A stretch of 44,220 nt of DNA from DAONFI01 sp035403485. Lineage in GTDB: Bacteria; Planctomycetota; Phycisphaerae; SM23-33. The notes under the pieces are model-generated. The model was not told the DNA's origin and ran no database searches. It was given only the letters and a program-made list of their open reading frames with translations. This document shows positions 18,546 through 26,733 of this stretch, one piece after another. Location: assembly GCA_964536835.1 (NCBI GenBank), contig CAZIAZ010000024.1, positions 1-44,220 on the forward strand. The letters run 5' to 3'. The position numbers were made by a program, and so were the translations under genes. Position 1 is the first letter of the stretch. Each line of letters opens with the position of its first letter.

Positions 18546-18721
18546 GATTTTTTAAACTGCCCGATTTAACAGGCAATAATTTTGAAATTAACATGCTCTG
18601 ATGGGTAAAATGAGCAATTTTGACACTTTTTGAGTAAAGTACCGCTTCCGGAGATGCCGATAAAACTACAAAATAGAGATGTTTGGCATAATTGATAGCT
18701 ATAGCCGATTGGTTTATGTAT

Positions 18722-18786
18722 TATTATAAAAAAATATAAAAAAATATAAAAAAATATAAAAAATATAAAAAATATAAAAATATGAA
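18722..18786. repeat. Phased A-tract tandem repeat
   Basis: A run of AAAATATAAA units with period 10 bases (about three copies), passing into period 9 (about three copies), directly upstream of the RBS of the next gene. A-tracts spaced by one helical turn bend DNA. The remainder of the 18546-18812 spacer has no ORF; TTAACATGCTCT at 18587-18598 resembles the end of the 161-bp repeat. Confidence 0.8.
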
Positions 18787-18812
18787 AAACCTTTCGGGCT
18801 GGAGGCTTTGAC

Positions 18813-20342
18813 GTGATAATGACCGGCGAGTTTAAAATGATAAATAAAATGTCATGTAAATTGTTTATGGCTGTTATATTATCGGCGATGGCGGTTTCCG
18901 GCTGCGAGACGGACACTATTAAGCCGGCTCCCCGCAATATCAGCCAGTACAGCCAGATGGGCCGTGCCGACCGTACCAGGTACAATCCGGTTTTTATAAT
19001 CAACTACAATATCGCTATCATTCAGAACAATGAGAGTCCGTTGAAGGAGCGGGAGGATTCGCTGGCGTTGGTTGAAAAGCTCGTTCGCGACGGATATGAG
19101 CTTACCGGCTCTCAGTTGGATGACCTTGCCAGCCAGCTTCAGGACAAAGCCTCGCCGCCTGAACTCGCCCAAAAAGTTCTGGTTTTTCTTCTCTCGCAAA
19201 ATTATTCCGACATGGCGGCTCACGTTATTCCGCTTATGCGGAAGATGCAGACCGATCCAGAGCTTCGCAAGCTGGTGGTGAATTGGCTGAAGAAGAATCC
19301 CATGCCTGAAATGCTCGGCAGTGTGATAAAGTCATGGGCTTCGGAGCAGAATATTACCAAGGCTTCAGAGCAGAGTTATCGCGATACCGTTCAGGAGCTT
19401 ACCGCCAGGACATGGGATGCCGCACTGCTGGATGCCATCAATACTCCTGGTTTTACCGCTCAGGGCGATGCGCTGGCGATACTCGTCAGCCGTATGAAAA
19501 CATCCGAGCTTCGTTCCAGAATACTTGCGCTTTCGCCCCGCACGGATGCCGTGAAAGCCATGCAGGTATTTATCGACCAGTTTGATTATCTGCCCGCGAC
19601 CGCTCCAGAGTTTGCGGCTGAAATCGTCATTTACAAACTTCGCCGCGATCTCATTGCCGACGCTGCGCGGCTGTGCATTCAGTGGTGTAGGGCTTACGGT
19701 TACAAATTTGACATAAGAGATTTTCACCTGCTCAGCAGGTTGGCTCGCGATCCGCTTCGCAGCAATCTAAACCGCACGCAGTTAATTCTGAAAATCGGCG
19801 ACGAACTTAAACTCAAACGTCACTACAAACACGTTCCATCGGATGCGGACCGTCATGACAGATACGACGAGAGTTTCTGGGGCCAGGTTGACAGACTTTC
19901 GATGGCTGACTTGTGGAACATATATCTGCTTATCGAGATGTTCTCACGGCCTCGCGACCAGGTGAATTGGTGGCTCTTTGCCGAGGGCGATCTCAAGGAT
20001 ATCAACAGCGCGTGGGGCGGACTGATATTTTATCGCAATGGCCAGGGCGAAGCCTACCTGTATCTCAATCCCGACGCCGGCGATGACATCAGTTACATAC
20101 CGACTAGTCGAACTCTTACCGACGCACGTGATGCAATGTGCCGCTATGTCTGTCATTTCGAAAAAGTTCAGAACGCGGAACGTTCAGGCCCTACCGCGCA
20201 GGAACTCTCCGACGCGAAGCAGATGGATTTTTACGGCGTAGTACTTACAAGAATAGACACAAAAAATTTCTGCGTGCACTACTATAATCCTGAAGGCGTG
20301 GTAGTGTCGTTGGGTACATATCCGTTCCGTCAGGGCAAATAA
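18813..20342 (+). CDS. Lipoprotein of unknown function
   Basis: A 509-residue protein. A GTG start 7 bases after GGAGG is best supported by the RBS; in-frame ATGs at 18819 and 18837 are alternatives. The signal peptide has a hydrophobic core (LFMAVILSAMA) and lipobox VSGC with the cysteine at about residue 31. The mature part is mostly helical. It ends in a domain that is richer in Tyr and Gly and contains possible strands (GGLIFYRNGQGEAYLYLNP and GVVLTRIDTKNFCVHYY). I recognise no family. It is the third exported protein in a row on this strand, consistent with a shared envelope function. Confidence 0.7.
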   Translation: MIMTGEFKMINKMSCKLFMAVILSAMAVSGCETDTIKPAPRNISQYSQMGRADRTRYNPVFIINYNIAIIQNNESPLKEREDSLALVEKLVRDGYELTGSQLDDLASQLQDKASPPELAQKVLVFLLSQNYSDMAAHVIPLMRKMQTDPELRKLVVNWLKKNPMPEMLGSVIKSWASEQNITKASEQSYRDTVQELTARTWDAALLDAINTPGFTAQGDALAILVSRMKTSELRSRILALSPRTDAVKAMQVFIDQFDYLPATAPEFAAEIVIYKLRRDLIADAARLCIQWCRAYGYKFDIRDFHLLSRLARDPLRSNLNRTQLILKIGDELKLKRHYKHVPSDADRHDRYDESFWGQVDRLSMADLWNIYLLIEMFSRPRDQVNWWLFAEGDLKDINSAWGGLIFYRNGQGEAYLYLNPDAGDDISYIPTSRTLTDARDAMCRYVCHFEKVQNAERSGPTAQELSDAKQMDFYGVVLTRIDTKNFCVHYYNPEGVVVSLGTYPFRQGK

Positions 20343-20706
20343 ATTTTCGTAACGCCGCCTGGCTGCAAAATTGCTCGATTTCGGCAACGCCCATGTTTTT
20401 GGGATAGGCTCTATATTGAAATTTTGCTGGTTTATCAAACATTCCAGCGGCTGACTTTTGTTGAAAACCTCCGAGATACGTATGGATAGAGGGGATTAGC
20501 GGCGACGTTTTGCCATGCTCGACGCACACCAAAAAGGTTGTTATAAAACCATTCTCTGTAAATGTGGGCTTATTGTTTTGGGGATATACTGTATTTATCA
20601 TCTGACTGAAAATAATTACAGGCGAGCATTTTTTTTGCTTGAAAATACGATAATAGTAAATATATCATTTTAAAAAACGATATTCGTATATAAGGAGTAC
20701 AAAAAT
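20343..20706 (+). promoter_or_regulatory. Spacer with candidate ald promoter
   Basis: No convincing gene is present. Near the right end, TTGAAA (20639-20644), a 16-base spacer and TATATC (20661-20666) form a plausible promoter, followed by AAGGAG at 20693-20698, which serves the original ald start at 20707. A 118-codon frame on the minus strand is not supported (no RBS, overlaps the lipoprotein gene). Confidence 0.4.
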
Positions 20707-20907
20707 ATGAAAATCGGAGTACCTAAGGAAATAAAGACGCATGAGTATCGCGTCGGGATGACACCTGAGTGTGTCAGGGCGTATTTATCGAGAGGTCATG
20801 TGGTGACGGTTCAGGCTGGTGCAGGACTTGGAGCCGGCTTTAGTGATGAGGAATATACTTCTGCCGGCGCTAAAATATGTCCCAAATCGGAGTACCTAAG
20901 GAAATAA
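20707..20907 (+). pseudogene. Truncated 5' copy of alanine dehydrogenase
   Basis: This is the original start of ald: ATG 8 bases after AAGGAG, encoding the family N-terminus MKIGVPKEIKTHEYRVGMTP. After 58 codons the reading frame crosses the junction of a 173-bp tandem duplication. Because 173 is not a multiple of three, translation continues out of frame for a few codons (SEYLRK) and stops at 20905-20907. The 66-residue product holds only the first structural elements of the catalytic domain and cannot be active alone. Its stop lies 31 bases downstream of the start of the intact frame, so translational coupling to the full-length copy is possible. Confidence 0.85.
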
Positions 20908-21056
20908 AGACGCATGAGTATCGCGTCGGGATGACACCTGAGTGTGTCAGGGCGTATTTATCGAGAGGTCATGTGGTGACGGTTCAGGCTGGTGCAGGAC
21001 TTGGAGCCGGCTTTAGTGATGAGGAATATACTTCTGCCGGCGCTAAAATATGTCCC
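20711..21056 (+). repeat. Exact 173-bp tandem duplication in ald
   Basis: Unit 1 is 20711-20883 and unit 2 is 20884-21056, with every base identical. AAA stands at 20711-20713, 20884-20886 and 21057-21059, a three-base microhomology at both unit ends and the junction. Exact identity implies a very recent event, or an assembly or sequencing artefact. Confidence 0.95.
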
Positions 21057-21986
21057 AAAGCCGCCGATGTCTATTCCTCTGCTGACATGATAGTGAAAGT
21101 CAAAGAACCTGTTGCCTCGGAGTATGGTCTTTTTCATTCCGGCCAGATTCTTTATACCTATCTGCATTTGGCGGCGGACAAGCCGCAGGCTATGGCATTG
21201 CTGGCGGCAGGCGTGAAGGCTGTTGCCTACGAAACCATAGAATTAGCCGACGGTTCTCTGCCGTGTCTCAAACCCATGAGTGAAATCGCCGGCCGTCTGA
21301 GCGTACAGGAAGGCGCTAAATATCTGGAAAAACCTTTCGGCGGCCGAGGCGTGCTGCTTGGCGGCGTGCCGGGCATAAAACCAGGCAGGGTAGTAGTGCT
21401 GGGCGGCGGTGTCGTTGGTACGAATGCCTGCAAAATGGCTGTCGGTTTGGGAGCGGATGTGACCGTTCTGGACGTCTCCGCCAGGCGGTTGGAGTATCTG
21501 GACGATATATTCGGCGGCCGGCTGAAGACGCTCTACGCCACGCAAGCCAACATTGCCGAAGAAGTAAAGACGGCGGATCTGGTAATAGGCGCTGTCCTGT
21601 TGGCTGGCGCGAAAACCCCGAATCTGGTCAAACGGGAAATGCTCGCCACCATGAATAAAGGCGCGGTTATCGTCGACGTGGCCGTTGACCAGGGCGGCTG
21701 TGTTGAGACAACCAGGCCTACAACGCATGACGACCCGACATTTGTGGTGGACGGCGTAGTACATTACTGCGTCGCCAACATGCCTGGAGCTGTGGCCAGG
21801 TCATCCACGTTGGCTCTCACCAGCACAACGTTGGACTTCGGCCTGCAACTGGCGGACAATGGCGTGGAAAAAGCATGCAGGGAATCCTGTGCTATCCGCA
21901 AAGGTTTGAATATCTATTGCGGCAGATGTACGTGCGAGCCTGTAGCATGTGCGCTGAATATCGAATATGATAATCCGACATTTTAA
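20877..21986 (+). CDS. ald: Alanine dehydrogenase
   Basis: A 369-residue NAD-dependent enzyme that interconverts L-alanine with pyruvate and ammonium. The N-terminal catalytic domain has GVPKEIKTHEYRVG, the catalytic-lysine strand VKVKEP and the catalytic-histidine segment YTYLHLAADK. The NAD fold has VVVLGGGVVGTNACKMA. VDVAVDQGGC contains the conserved aspartate, and VHYCVANMPGAVARSST is the late signature. The start is an ATG created by the upstream duplication: the first three residues become MSQ instead of MK, with the rest intact. No RBS lies at the usual distance, so expression may depend on coupling to the truncated upstream frame. Ammonium-linked function fits the nearby amt-glnK genes. 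Confidence 0.93.
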   Translation: MSQIGVPKEIKTHEYRVGMTPECVRAYLSRGHVVTVQAGAGLGAGFSDEEYTSAGAKICPKAADVYSSADMIVKVKEPVASEYGLFHSGQILYTYLHLAADKPQAMALLAAGVKAVAYETIELADGSLPCLKPMSEIAGRLSVQEGAKYLEKPFGGRGVLLGGVPGIKPGRVVVLGGGVVGTNACKMAVGLGADVTVLDVSARRLEYLDDIFGGRLKTLYATQANIAEEVKTADLVIGAVLLAGAKTPNLVKREMLATMNKGAVIVDVAVDQGGCVETTRPTTHDDPTFVVDGVVHYCVANMPGAVARSSTLALTSTTLDFGLQLADNGVEKACRESCAIRKGLNIYCGRCTCEPVACALNIEYDNPTF

Positions 21987-22012
21987 AATGCTCTATCCTG
22001 AAATAAAAAACG

Positions 22013-22048
22013 AACCCGTCAGCAATATGGCTGGCGGGTTTGTTTTTT
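22013..22048 (+). terminator. Rho-independent terminator after ald
   Basis: AACCCGTCAGC (22013-22023) pairs with GCTGGCGGGTT (22030-22040) with one G-U pair, a 6-base loop and a following T-rich run (TGTTTTTTT). Confidence 0.85.
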
Positions 22049-22160
22049 TATAGTTTCTTTCAGGCGGTTATTGCCCGTTTTTGTTTGGACGGATTATATA
22101 GCGGCTGGCTGACTGATTTTTGCTATAAATCAAAGTTAACATGCTTTAGCCGGAAAATTA

Positions 22161-22784
22161 TTATGCGCATAATTTTTTGGCGAGGTCAACAGCGCTGGCC
22201 GCGTCCGATGAATAACCGTTTGCGCCAATTTCGTCGGCATATTCCTGCGTTACGGGTGCTCCGCCAATCATTGTTTTTACTGAGAGGCCGGCTTTTTTGA
22301 TGGCATCCACAGTTTCACGCATGAACGGCATTGTAGTGGTCAGAAGTGCCGACATGGCAACGATATCCGCACCATTGTCTTTTGCGGCTGCGATGAATTT
22401 TTCCGGCGTTACGTCGACGCCGACGTCGATGACTTCAAAGTTTGCACCCTTGAGCATCATGGCCACCAGATTTTTGCCGATGTCGTGCAGGTCGCCCTTG
22501 ACCGTGCCGATTACGACCTTGTGTTCCGGCCGTATGCCGGCAGCCACGAGTACTGGTTCGAGTATGCCCATGGCTGTTTTCATCGCACGTGCGGCAATGA
22601 GAACTTCCGGCACATATACTTCATTGTTTTTGAATTTCTGGCCGATGTAGTCCATGCCGGCGATAAGTGAGCCCAAAATTTCCGCCGGCTTTGCTTTTGC
22701 AGCCAGCAAAGCCTCCACCAGTTCTTTTGCCTGGTTGTTTTTGCCACCTTTTATGGCGTCTGTGAGTTCATTTAACTGACTCAT
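22161..22784 (-). CDS. Corrinoid methyl-carrier protein (MtaC/MttC-like)
   Basis: A 207-residue protein of the B12-binding methyltransferase corrinoid family. The N-terminal helical cap domain (about 1-85, with VPEVLIAARAMK) precedes the cobalamin-binding Rossmann domain. The lower axial ligand motif D-x-H-x-x-G is GDLHDIG, with His100. LTTTMPFM and IGGAPV are further B12-contact segments. It carries a methyl group on cobalt between a substrate methyltransferase and a pterin- or thiol-dependent methyltransferase. A strong RBS (AGGAG) precedes the ATG. The UroD-family gene lies upstream on the same strand. No MtaB/MttB/MtgB-type substrate methyltransferase is in the window. Confidence 0.9.
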   Translation of the reverse strand: MSQLNELTDAIKGGKNNQAKELVEALLAAKAKPAEILGSLIAGMDYIGQKFKNNEVYVPEVLIAARAMKTAMGILEPVLVAAGIRPEHKVVIGTVKGDLHDIGKNLVAMMLKGANFEVIDVGVDVTPEKFIAAAKDNGADIVAMSALLTTTMPFMRETVDAIKKAGLSVKTMIGGAPVTQEYADEIGANGYSSDAASAVDLAKKLCA

Positions 22785-22909
22785 TTTTTTTCTCCTGAAT
22801 CCTGTTGAACCGTTTTTTTTATGAACTTTTCAGTAGTTTTTACCGGCGGCTGACAAGTCCGCCGTATTGCATTTTATATCCATGTAAATAAAACCGACAT
22901 CTATATGTA

Positions 22910-22918
22910 ACTATAGCA
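22910..22918 (-). promoter_or_regulatory. Candidate extended -10 promoter
   Basis: On the minus strand this reads TGCTATAGT, an extended -10 element with no good -35. It lies in the 224-base spacer between the UroD-family and corrinoid genes and would transcribe the corrinoid gene. The spacer also has a hairpin CGGCGG/CCGCCG near 22843-22863. No cobalamin riboswitch was recognised. Confidence 0.3.
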
Positions 22919-23008
22919 CCTGTTGTAAAATAAGTCTTTCAAACAGAGCGCATTTTATGTCACTTTCAGCTTATTTCACCGGCTATCAGGGTGCTTTCGG
23001 CAGCTACT

Positions 23009-24052
23009 CTAGGCATCCAGCATGGCCATGACTTTTTTCATTATCGTCTGTTCGCAGCCGGGGACAGAGAGTACGTCGCATTCGGTGGCGAGGATGAATG
23101 GATGACCGGCGGTGGCCATCTGCTTGATAAGCAGCCTGGATTGCTGACGTACCTGTTCCTGAGTCATTTCATTATCCGAATAAAATTTCTTGGACGGCAG
23201 ATTGCCGAAGAGCACCGTTTGCGGCTGGGTGAATTTGGCGGCTAGAGTCATATCGCTTGGGCTGCCGAGGCTTAATATGGCTGGGTCGAGTTTGTTGCAG
23301 CTTGCGATTATTTCTTCCGTCAACGCGCCGCAGTCATGGAATATCAGGTCGACGTCGTGTTTTCTCATTACGTCCCGCATCCGGTTATTATAGCGGATTA
23401 CGAGGTCGTCCAGGAGTTGCGGATTAGCCTTGAATTGATTGGGAGAAATATAGACGGTGTTGTACGCCGGCTCACAGACGCAGATGGCTTTTGCGCCGGC
23501 TGCTATCTGCAGTTCAATCCATTTACATATAAGCAGAGTTCCAAGTTCCAGAGCGGAGAAAACCGAGACGGCTTCTTTTTCGGTCGCGTCAAGGCTGGCC
23601 AGGAAAACGGCCGTTATGGGGTCGTCAATGAGCTTTGTCATGAGCGAAAACGGGCCGATGCACATGCCGACGGGCACAAGGTTATCGGTGTGGGCGACGT
23701 GAGAAATGGCAGTCAGCGAGGCTTTCATGGCTGACGTCGGCTCAGAGTTCAGCATATTGCGCACCTTTTCCACGTCAGCCTGCGTAAGGCCGTCCTGAAA
23801 ATGATACGTGTCTATCCGCTCCTGAGCTATGCCGAATTCACGAAGCAGCCATTCTTTTTCAATTCGCAGATCCATCAGCGGGAAAGCCAGCGGAGTACGA
23901 AATTTCCGAGCGGTTTCCACCAAAATCTCCCCCAGCCATTCGCCGTTAAGCCGGCATGCCTGCGGGTCGGATTTTTCGTGAAGTATCAGGTCTGCGCCTA
24001 TCGGCATACGCAGGCCTTCCGCCGCTAGATTAAGGTAATATTCTCTTTGCAT
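23009..24052 (-). CDS. Uroporphyrinogen decarboxylase-family methyltransferase (MtaA/MtbA-like)
   Basis: A UroD-fold protein, 347 residues from the ATG at 24052, which has AAGGAT 7 bases upstream. The frame extends 30 codons further but that part is not family-like. The zinc-binding pattern H-x-C...C of methylcobamide:thiol methyltransferases is present: FHDCG about two thirds along and LATECDVL near the C-terminus. Such proteins transfer a methyl group between a corrinoid protein and a thiol or other acceptor. This fits the corrinoid protein gene next to it. True haem-pathway UroD proteins lack this zinc motif. The methyl acceptor is unknown: no coenzyme M or methanogenesis genes are seen, so a tetrahydrofolate- or thiol-linked role is possible. 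Confidence 0.85.
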   Translation of the reverse strand: MQREYYLNLAAEGLRMPIGADLILHEKSDPQACRLNGEWLGEILVETARKFRTPLAFPLMDLRIEKEWLLREFGIAQERIDTYHFQDGLTQADVEKVRNMLNSEPTSAMKASLTAISHVAHTDNLVPVGMCIGPFSLMTKLIDDPITAVFLASLDATEKEAVSVFSALELGTLLICKWIELQIAAGAKAICVCEPAYNTVYISPNQFKANPQLLDDLVIRYNNRMRDVMRKHDVDLIFHDCGALTEEIIASCNKLDPAILSLGSPSDMTLAAKFTQPQTVLFGNLPSKKFYSDNEMTQEQVRQQSRLLIKQMATAGHPFILATECDVLSVPGCEQTIMKKVMAMLDA

Positions 24053-24220
24053 TTTGTGTATCCTTATTTCAGCCGGACGGATTCGTCGTAATCCGCCTGA
24101 CAGCCATGTCGCATTTTCATGACGTGATGAGACGCTCATCATTCATGTATGCGATAATATACATACTTTAGCAAAGAGGTATTGTGCGTGTCTTGTAATG
24201 TCGGCGCATTTTGTGGGATT

Positions 24221-24883
24221 TTAAGATTTTGTTTCAGCGTTCAGCCATTGGCCTATACGCTGTTTTGGTGCAGCTTCTGATGCATATTTTCGTATCAGGT
24301 CATTGATGGCATCGAAAAGTTTTTCAGGCGAATCGTATATGCCGCATGACTTGCCTGCCTGCTGCGTCCGTCCGCCATGGCCGCCGACGAATAATTCATA
24401 GCGGTTTTTGCCCGCCCCTATGATGCCGATGTCGTTGTAGTTCGCTCGCGTGCAGCAATTTTTGCAGCCGGCGACGGCTATCTTGATTTTCGACGGCAGT
24501 ATTGCAATGTCGCCGAAACGTCGCTCGATTTCATGTGCCATCAGTTGTGAATCGATGCCTGCGAACTTACACACCTTGTTGCCAGGGCAGGCTACTACAG
24601 TACGCACTCTTGTGCCGCTGCGGGCTGGCGTGAGCGCAGTTGCTTCATAAGCGGAGATGAATTCGTCGATGCGATTTTCAGGGACGTGATGTATTTCGAC
24701 GGCTTGACGGGTGGTAATATGTACCTCGCCGTGGCCGAAGCGTTCGCATAGATTTGCCGTATCCCTGAGTTCGGCAGCTGTAAACCGGCCGCCAGTAGTT
24801 CCGATTCTTACTGAAAAAGTAACGCCGTCACGCTGGAGCATTATGCCGCGGCTTTTTAATTGGCTGATTTTTACTTCATCCAT
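24221..24883 (-). CDS. Small siroheme/4Fe-4S sulfite or nitrite reductase-like protein
   Basis: A 220-residue protein equivalent to one siroheme-reductase repeat. The N-terminal ferredoxin-like half has the siroheme-contacting HITTRQAVEIHHV (Arg59). The cluster cysteines are CPGNKVC (Cys99, Cys105, C-x5-C) and CKNCC (Cys140, Cys144, C-x3-C), the pattern that binds a 4Fe-4S cluster bridged to siroheme. No extra ferredoxin domain is present, as in the small single-subunit reductases of anaerobes. The substrate could be sulfite, nitrite or another. It lies upstream of the UroD-family gene on the same strand, 168 bases away, so a link with methyl metabolism is only positional. The start is ATG with GAGAG about 10 bases upstream. 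Confidence 0.85.
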   Translation of the reverse strand: MDEVKISQLKSRGIMLQRDGVTFSVRIGTTGGRFTAAELRDTANLCERFGHGEVHITTRQAVEIHHVPENRIDEFISAYEATALTPARSGTRVRTVVACPGNKVCKFAGIDSQLMAHEIERRFGDIAILPSKIKIAVAGCKNCCTRANYNDIGIIGAGKNRYELFVGGHGGRTQQAGKSCGIYDSPEKLFDAINDLIRKYASEAAPKQRIGQWLNAETKS

Positions 24884-25192
24884 TTAAATGTCTCTCAACA
24901 AAGTTTTTGCAGAATTACGTACGTTCAACGATAGCATAATTTAGACAAAATTGTGGCACGAAAAAAAGGAACATTTTTGTAGTCACACCACGTCTTTATT
25001 ACATAGTTGTCGCAATTTGTCTATTACTATTACAAAAAAATTTTATCATCAGCATTTCAGAACAAACACAAATGTAATTTTTTTAAAATTGGGCCAATAT
25101 CACAAAAACGTTGAAATTCGGGCGCAAATAACATTTTTGTAGCAGGTTGAACCAGTGTCAGCGTCATATGTTTATGGCCAATTTATATTACA
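24884..25192 (+). promoter_or_regulatory. AT-rich divergent control region
   Basis: No gene is supported. The 13-base sequence AACATTTTTGTAG occurs twice in the same orientation, at 24970-24982 and 25130-25142. These could be activator sites for the sigma-54 promoter just downstream, or chance in AT-rich DNA. TGGCACG at 24954 looks like half of a sigma-54 element but lacks the GC half. Confidence 0.3.
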
Positions 25193-25208
25193 TGGCATGA
25201 CTTGTGCA
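25193..25208 (+). promoter_or_regulatory. Sigma-54 promoter of amt-glnK
   Basis: TGGCATGACTTGTGCA has the invariant GG and GC dinucleotides with the correct 10-base spacing between them, and fits TGGCAyr-N4-TtGCA closely. It predicts transcription starting near 25220, about 120 bases before the amt start. Nitrogen control of amt-glnK by sigma-54 is the rule in many bacteria. Confidence 0.7.
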
Positions 25209-25339
25209 AACGGTAAATGAATAAATATGAAAACTTATCAGTCTTGTGTACGTTTATGGCAGATAAAGTTTGCCTTGTGCAGAGTTGAAATTAATTTTCA
25301 TGTTATTGTTCAGGATATTTTTTTATTAGGAGAAGCAAA

Positions 25340-26698
25340 GTGAAATCGAACGGATTGTCGTATTGCGGTGCGTTGTTGACGGTATTATTGTGTACGAGCG
25401 GATTCGCTAGTGCGGAAGATTCTGTAAATGTGGTAAATTTTTCGCAGGCTATCGACACGGTATGGGTTTTGATAGCGGCGTTTCTGGTGTTTTTCATGCA
25501 GGCTGGATTCGGTATGGTGGAGGCGGGCTTCATTCGCGCCAAAAACTCATGCAACATTCTTACGAAGAATTTTTTGGATTTCTGCATCGCCAGCATTACG
25601 TTTTTTCTTGTCGGCTATGCGTTCATGTTCGGCAAAGACGTTTCTGGCGTAATCGGCACGAGCGGATTTGCATTGGATGCCGGTTCGCTTAATCCGTCCG
25701 GCGTGCCGATTTGGGCGTTCTGGTTATTCCAGTGCGCATTTTGCGGAGCTGCCGCAACTATCGTCGCCGGCGCAATGGCTGAGCGCATGAAATTTCCTGC
25801 GTACCTGATTTACACGACAGTTATTTCGGCGTTTGTGTATCCGATAATCGGCCACTGGGTCTGGGGCGGCGGCTGGCTGGCTAGCCTCGGTTTCCAGGAC
25901 TTTGCCGGTTCGACTGTCGTTCACGCCACAGGCGGCTGGGCTGCGTTTATGGGAGCCTGGCTGCTCGGTGCGCGAATCGGCAAATATACTCCCGATGGCT
26001 CAGCACATGCATTGCCTGGCCACAATATTCCGCTGGCAGCACTGGGAGTGTTCATACTCTGGTTCGGATGGTTCGGGTTCAATCCTGGCAGTACCTTGAG
26101 CATGACGGGCGAGGGCATGGCTGAACTGGCGGCACGCGTGGCACTTAACACGAACATATCTGCCGCCGCCGCGGCTGTCTCGGCCATACTGACGGTGTGG
26201 GTATTTTACGGCAAGCCTGATCTTTCGATGGCAATGAATGGCGCGTTAGCAGGTCTGGTGGCGATAACCGCAGGGTGTGCCTTTGTTCAGCCGTGGGCTG
26301 CTATCGTGATAGGCTTGGTCGGCGGCGTATTGGTGGTGCTGGGTGTGGTAGTGCTTGACAAACTTCATGTGGACGATCCGGTGGGTGCAGTGCCGGTTCA
26401 TGGCGTCAATGGCCTTTGGGGTACTTTAGCCATAGGGTTATTTGGAACTTCACAGGTAAATGGCGCTCTGCCGCATGAAGGCCTTTTTTACGGCGGCGGC
26501 TGGACGCAGTTCGGCATTCAGTCACTTGGTGCGTTTACGTGTATAGCCTTTACTCTGGTCACAATGGGCCTGCTTTTCTTCGCAATCAAGAAAACAATCG
26601 GCTTGAGAGTCAGCCGCGAAGAAGAACTCCGCGGTTTGGACATTGGCGAGCACGGCATGGAAGCATATGCCGGCTTCCAGATTTTCACCAATGTTTAA
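25340..26698 (+). CDS. amt: Ammonium transporter
   Basis: A 452-residue Amt/Mep/Rh protein. The GTG start follows AGGAG by 7 bases. A cleavable signal peptide (LLTVLLCTSGFASA) is followed by about 11 transmembrane helices. Family signatures include MQAGFGMVEAGFIRAKN, the first pore histidine in STVVHATGGWAAF and the second in VPVHGVNGLWG, plus FGWFGFNPGS. The twin histidines conduct deprotonated ammonium. The cytoplasmic tail ends with LDIGEHGMEAY. It is cotranscribed with glnK 35 bases downstream, whose product blocks the pore when nitrogen is ample. Confidence 0.96.
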   Translation: MKSNGLSYCGALLTVLLCTSGFASAEDSVNVVNFSQAIDTVWVLIAAFLVFFMQAGFGMVEAGFIRAKNSCNILTKNFLDFCIASITFFLVGYAFMFGKDVSGVIGTSGFALDAGSLNPSGVPIWAFWLFQCAFCGAAATIVAGAMAERMKFPAYLIYTTVISAFVYPIIGHWVWGGGWLASLGFQDFAGSTVVHATGGWAAFMGAWLLGARIGKYTPDGSAHALPGHNIPLAALGVFILWFGWFGFNPGSTLSMTGEGMAELAARVALNTNISAAAAAVSAILTVWVFYGKPDLSMAMNGALAGLVAITAGCAFVQPWAAIVIGLVGGVLVVLGVVVLDKLHVDDPVGAVPVHGVNGLWGTLAIGLFGTSQVNGALPHEGLFYGGGWTQFGIQSLGAFTCIAFTLVTMGLLFFAIKKTIGLRVSREEELRGLDIGEHGMEAYAGFQIFTNV

Positions 26699-26733
26699 GG
26701 CTGCTATAATGTAATGAACGACAGGAGTTAAAA

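Noticed and set aside
18722..18786. CRISPR array
   Set aside because: Units are 9-10 bases without spacers; no cas genes in the window.
20245..20601. 118-codon minus-strand frame in the spacer before ald
   Set aside because: It overlaps the end of the lipoprotein gene, has no RBS and no recognisable domain. A decayed gene cannot be fully excluded.
20876..20892. Programmed -1 frameshift at CCCAAAT in the ald junction
   Set aside because: The heptamer is not in the register needed for a slippery site in the upstream frame, and a direct start codon explains the second frame.
22785..23008. Cobalamin riboswitch before the corrinoid gene
   Set aside because: The spacer has only a small hairpin and no recognisable B12-box.
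24954..24960. Second sigma-54 promoter (TGGCACG)
   Set aside because: The GC element is missing at the required distance.
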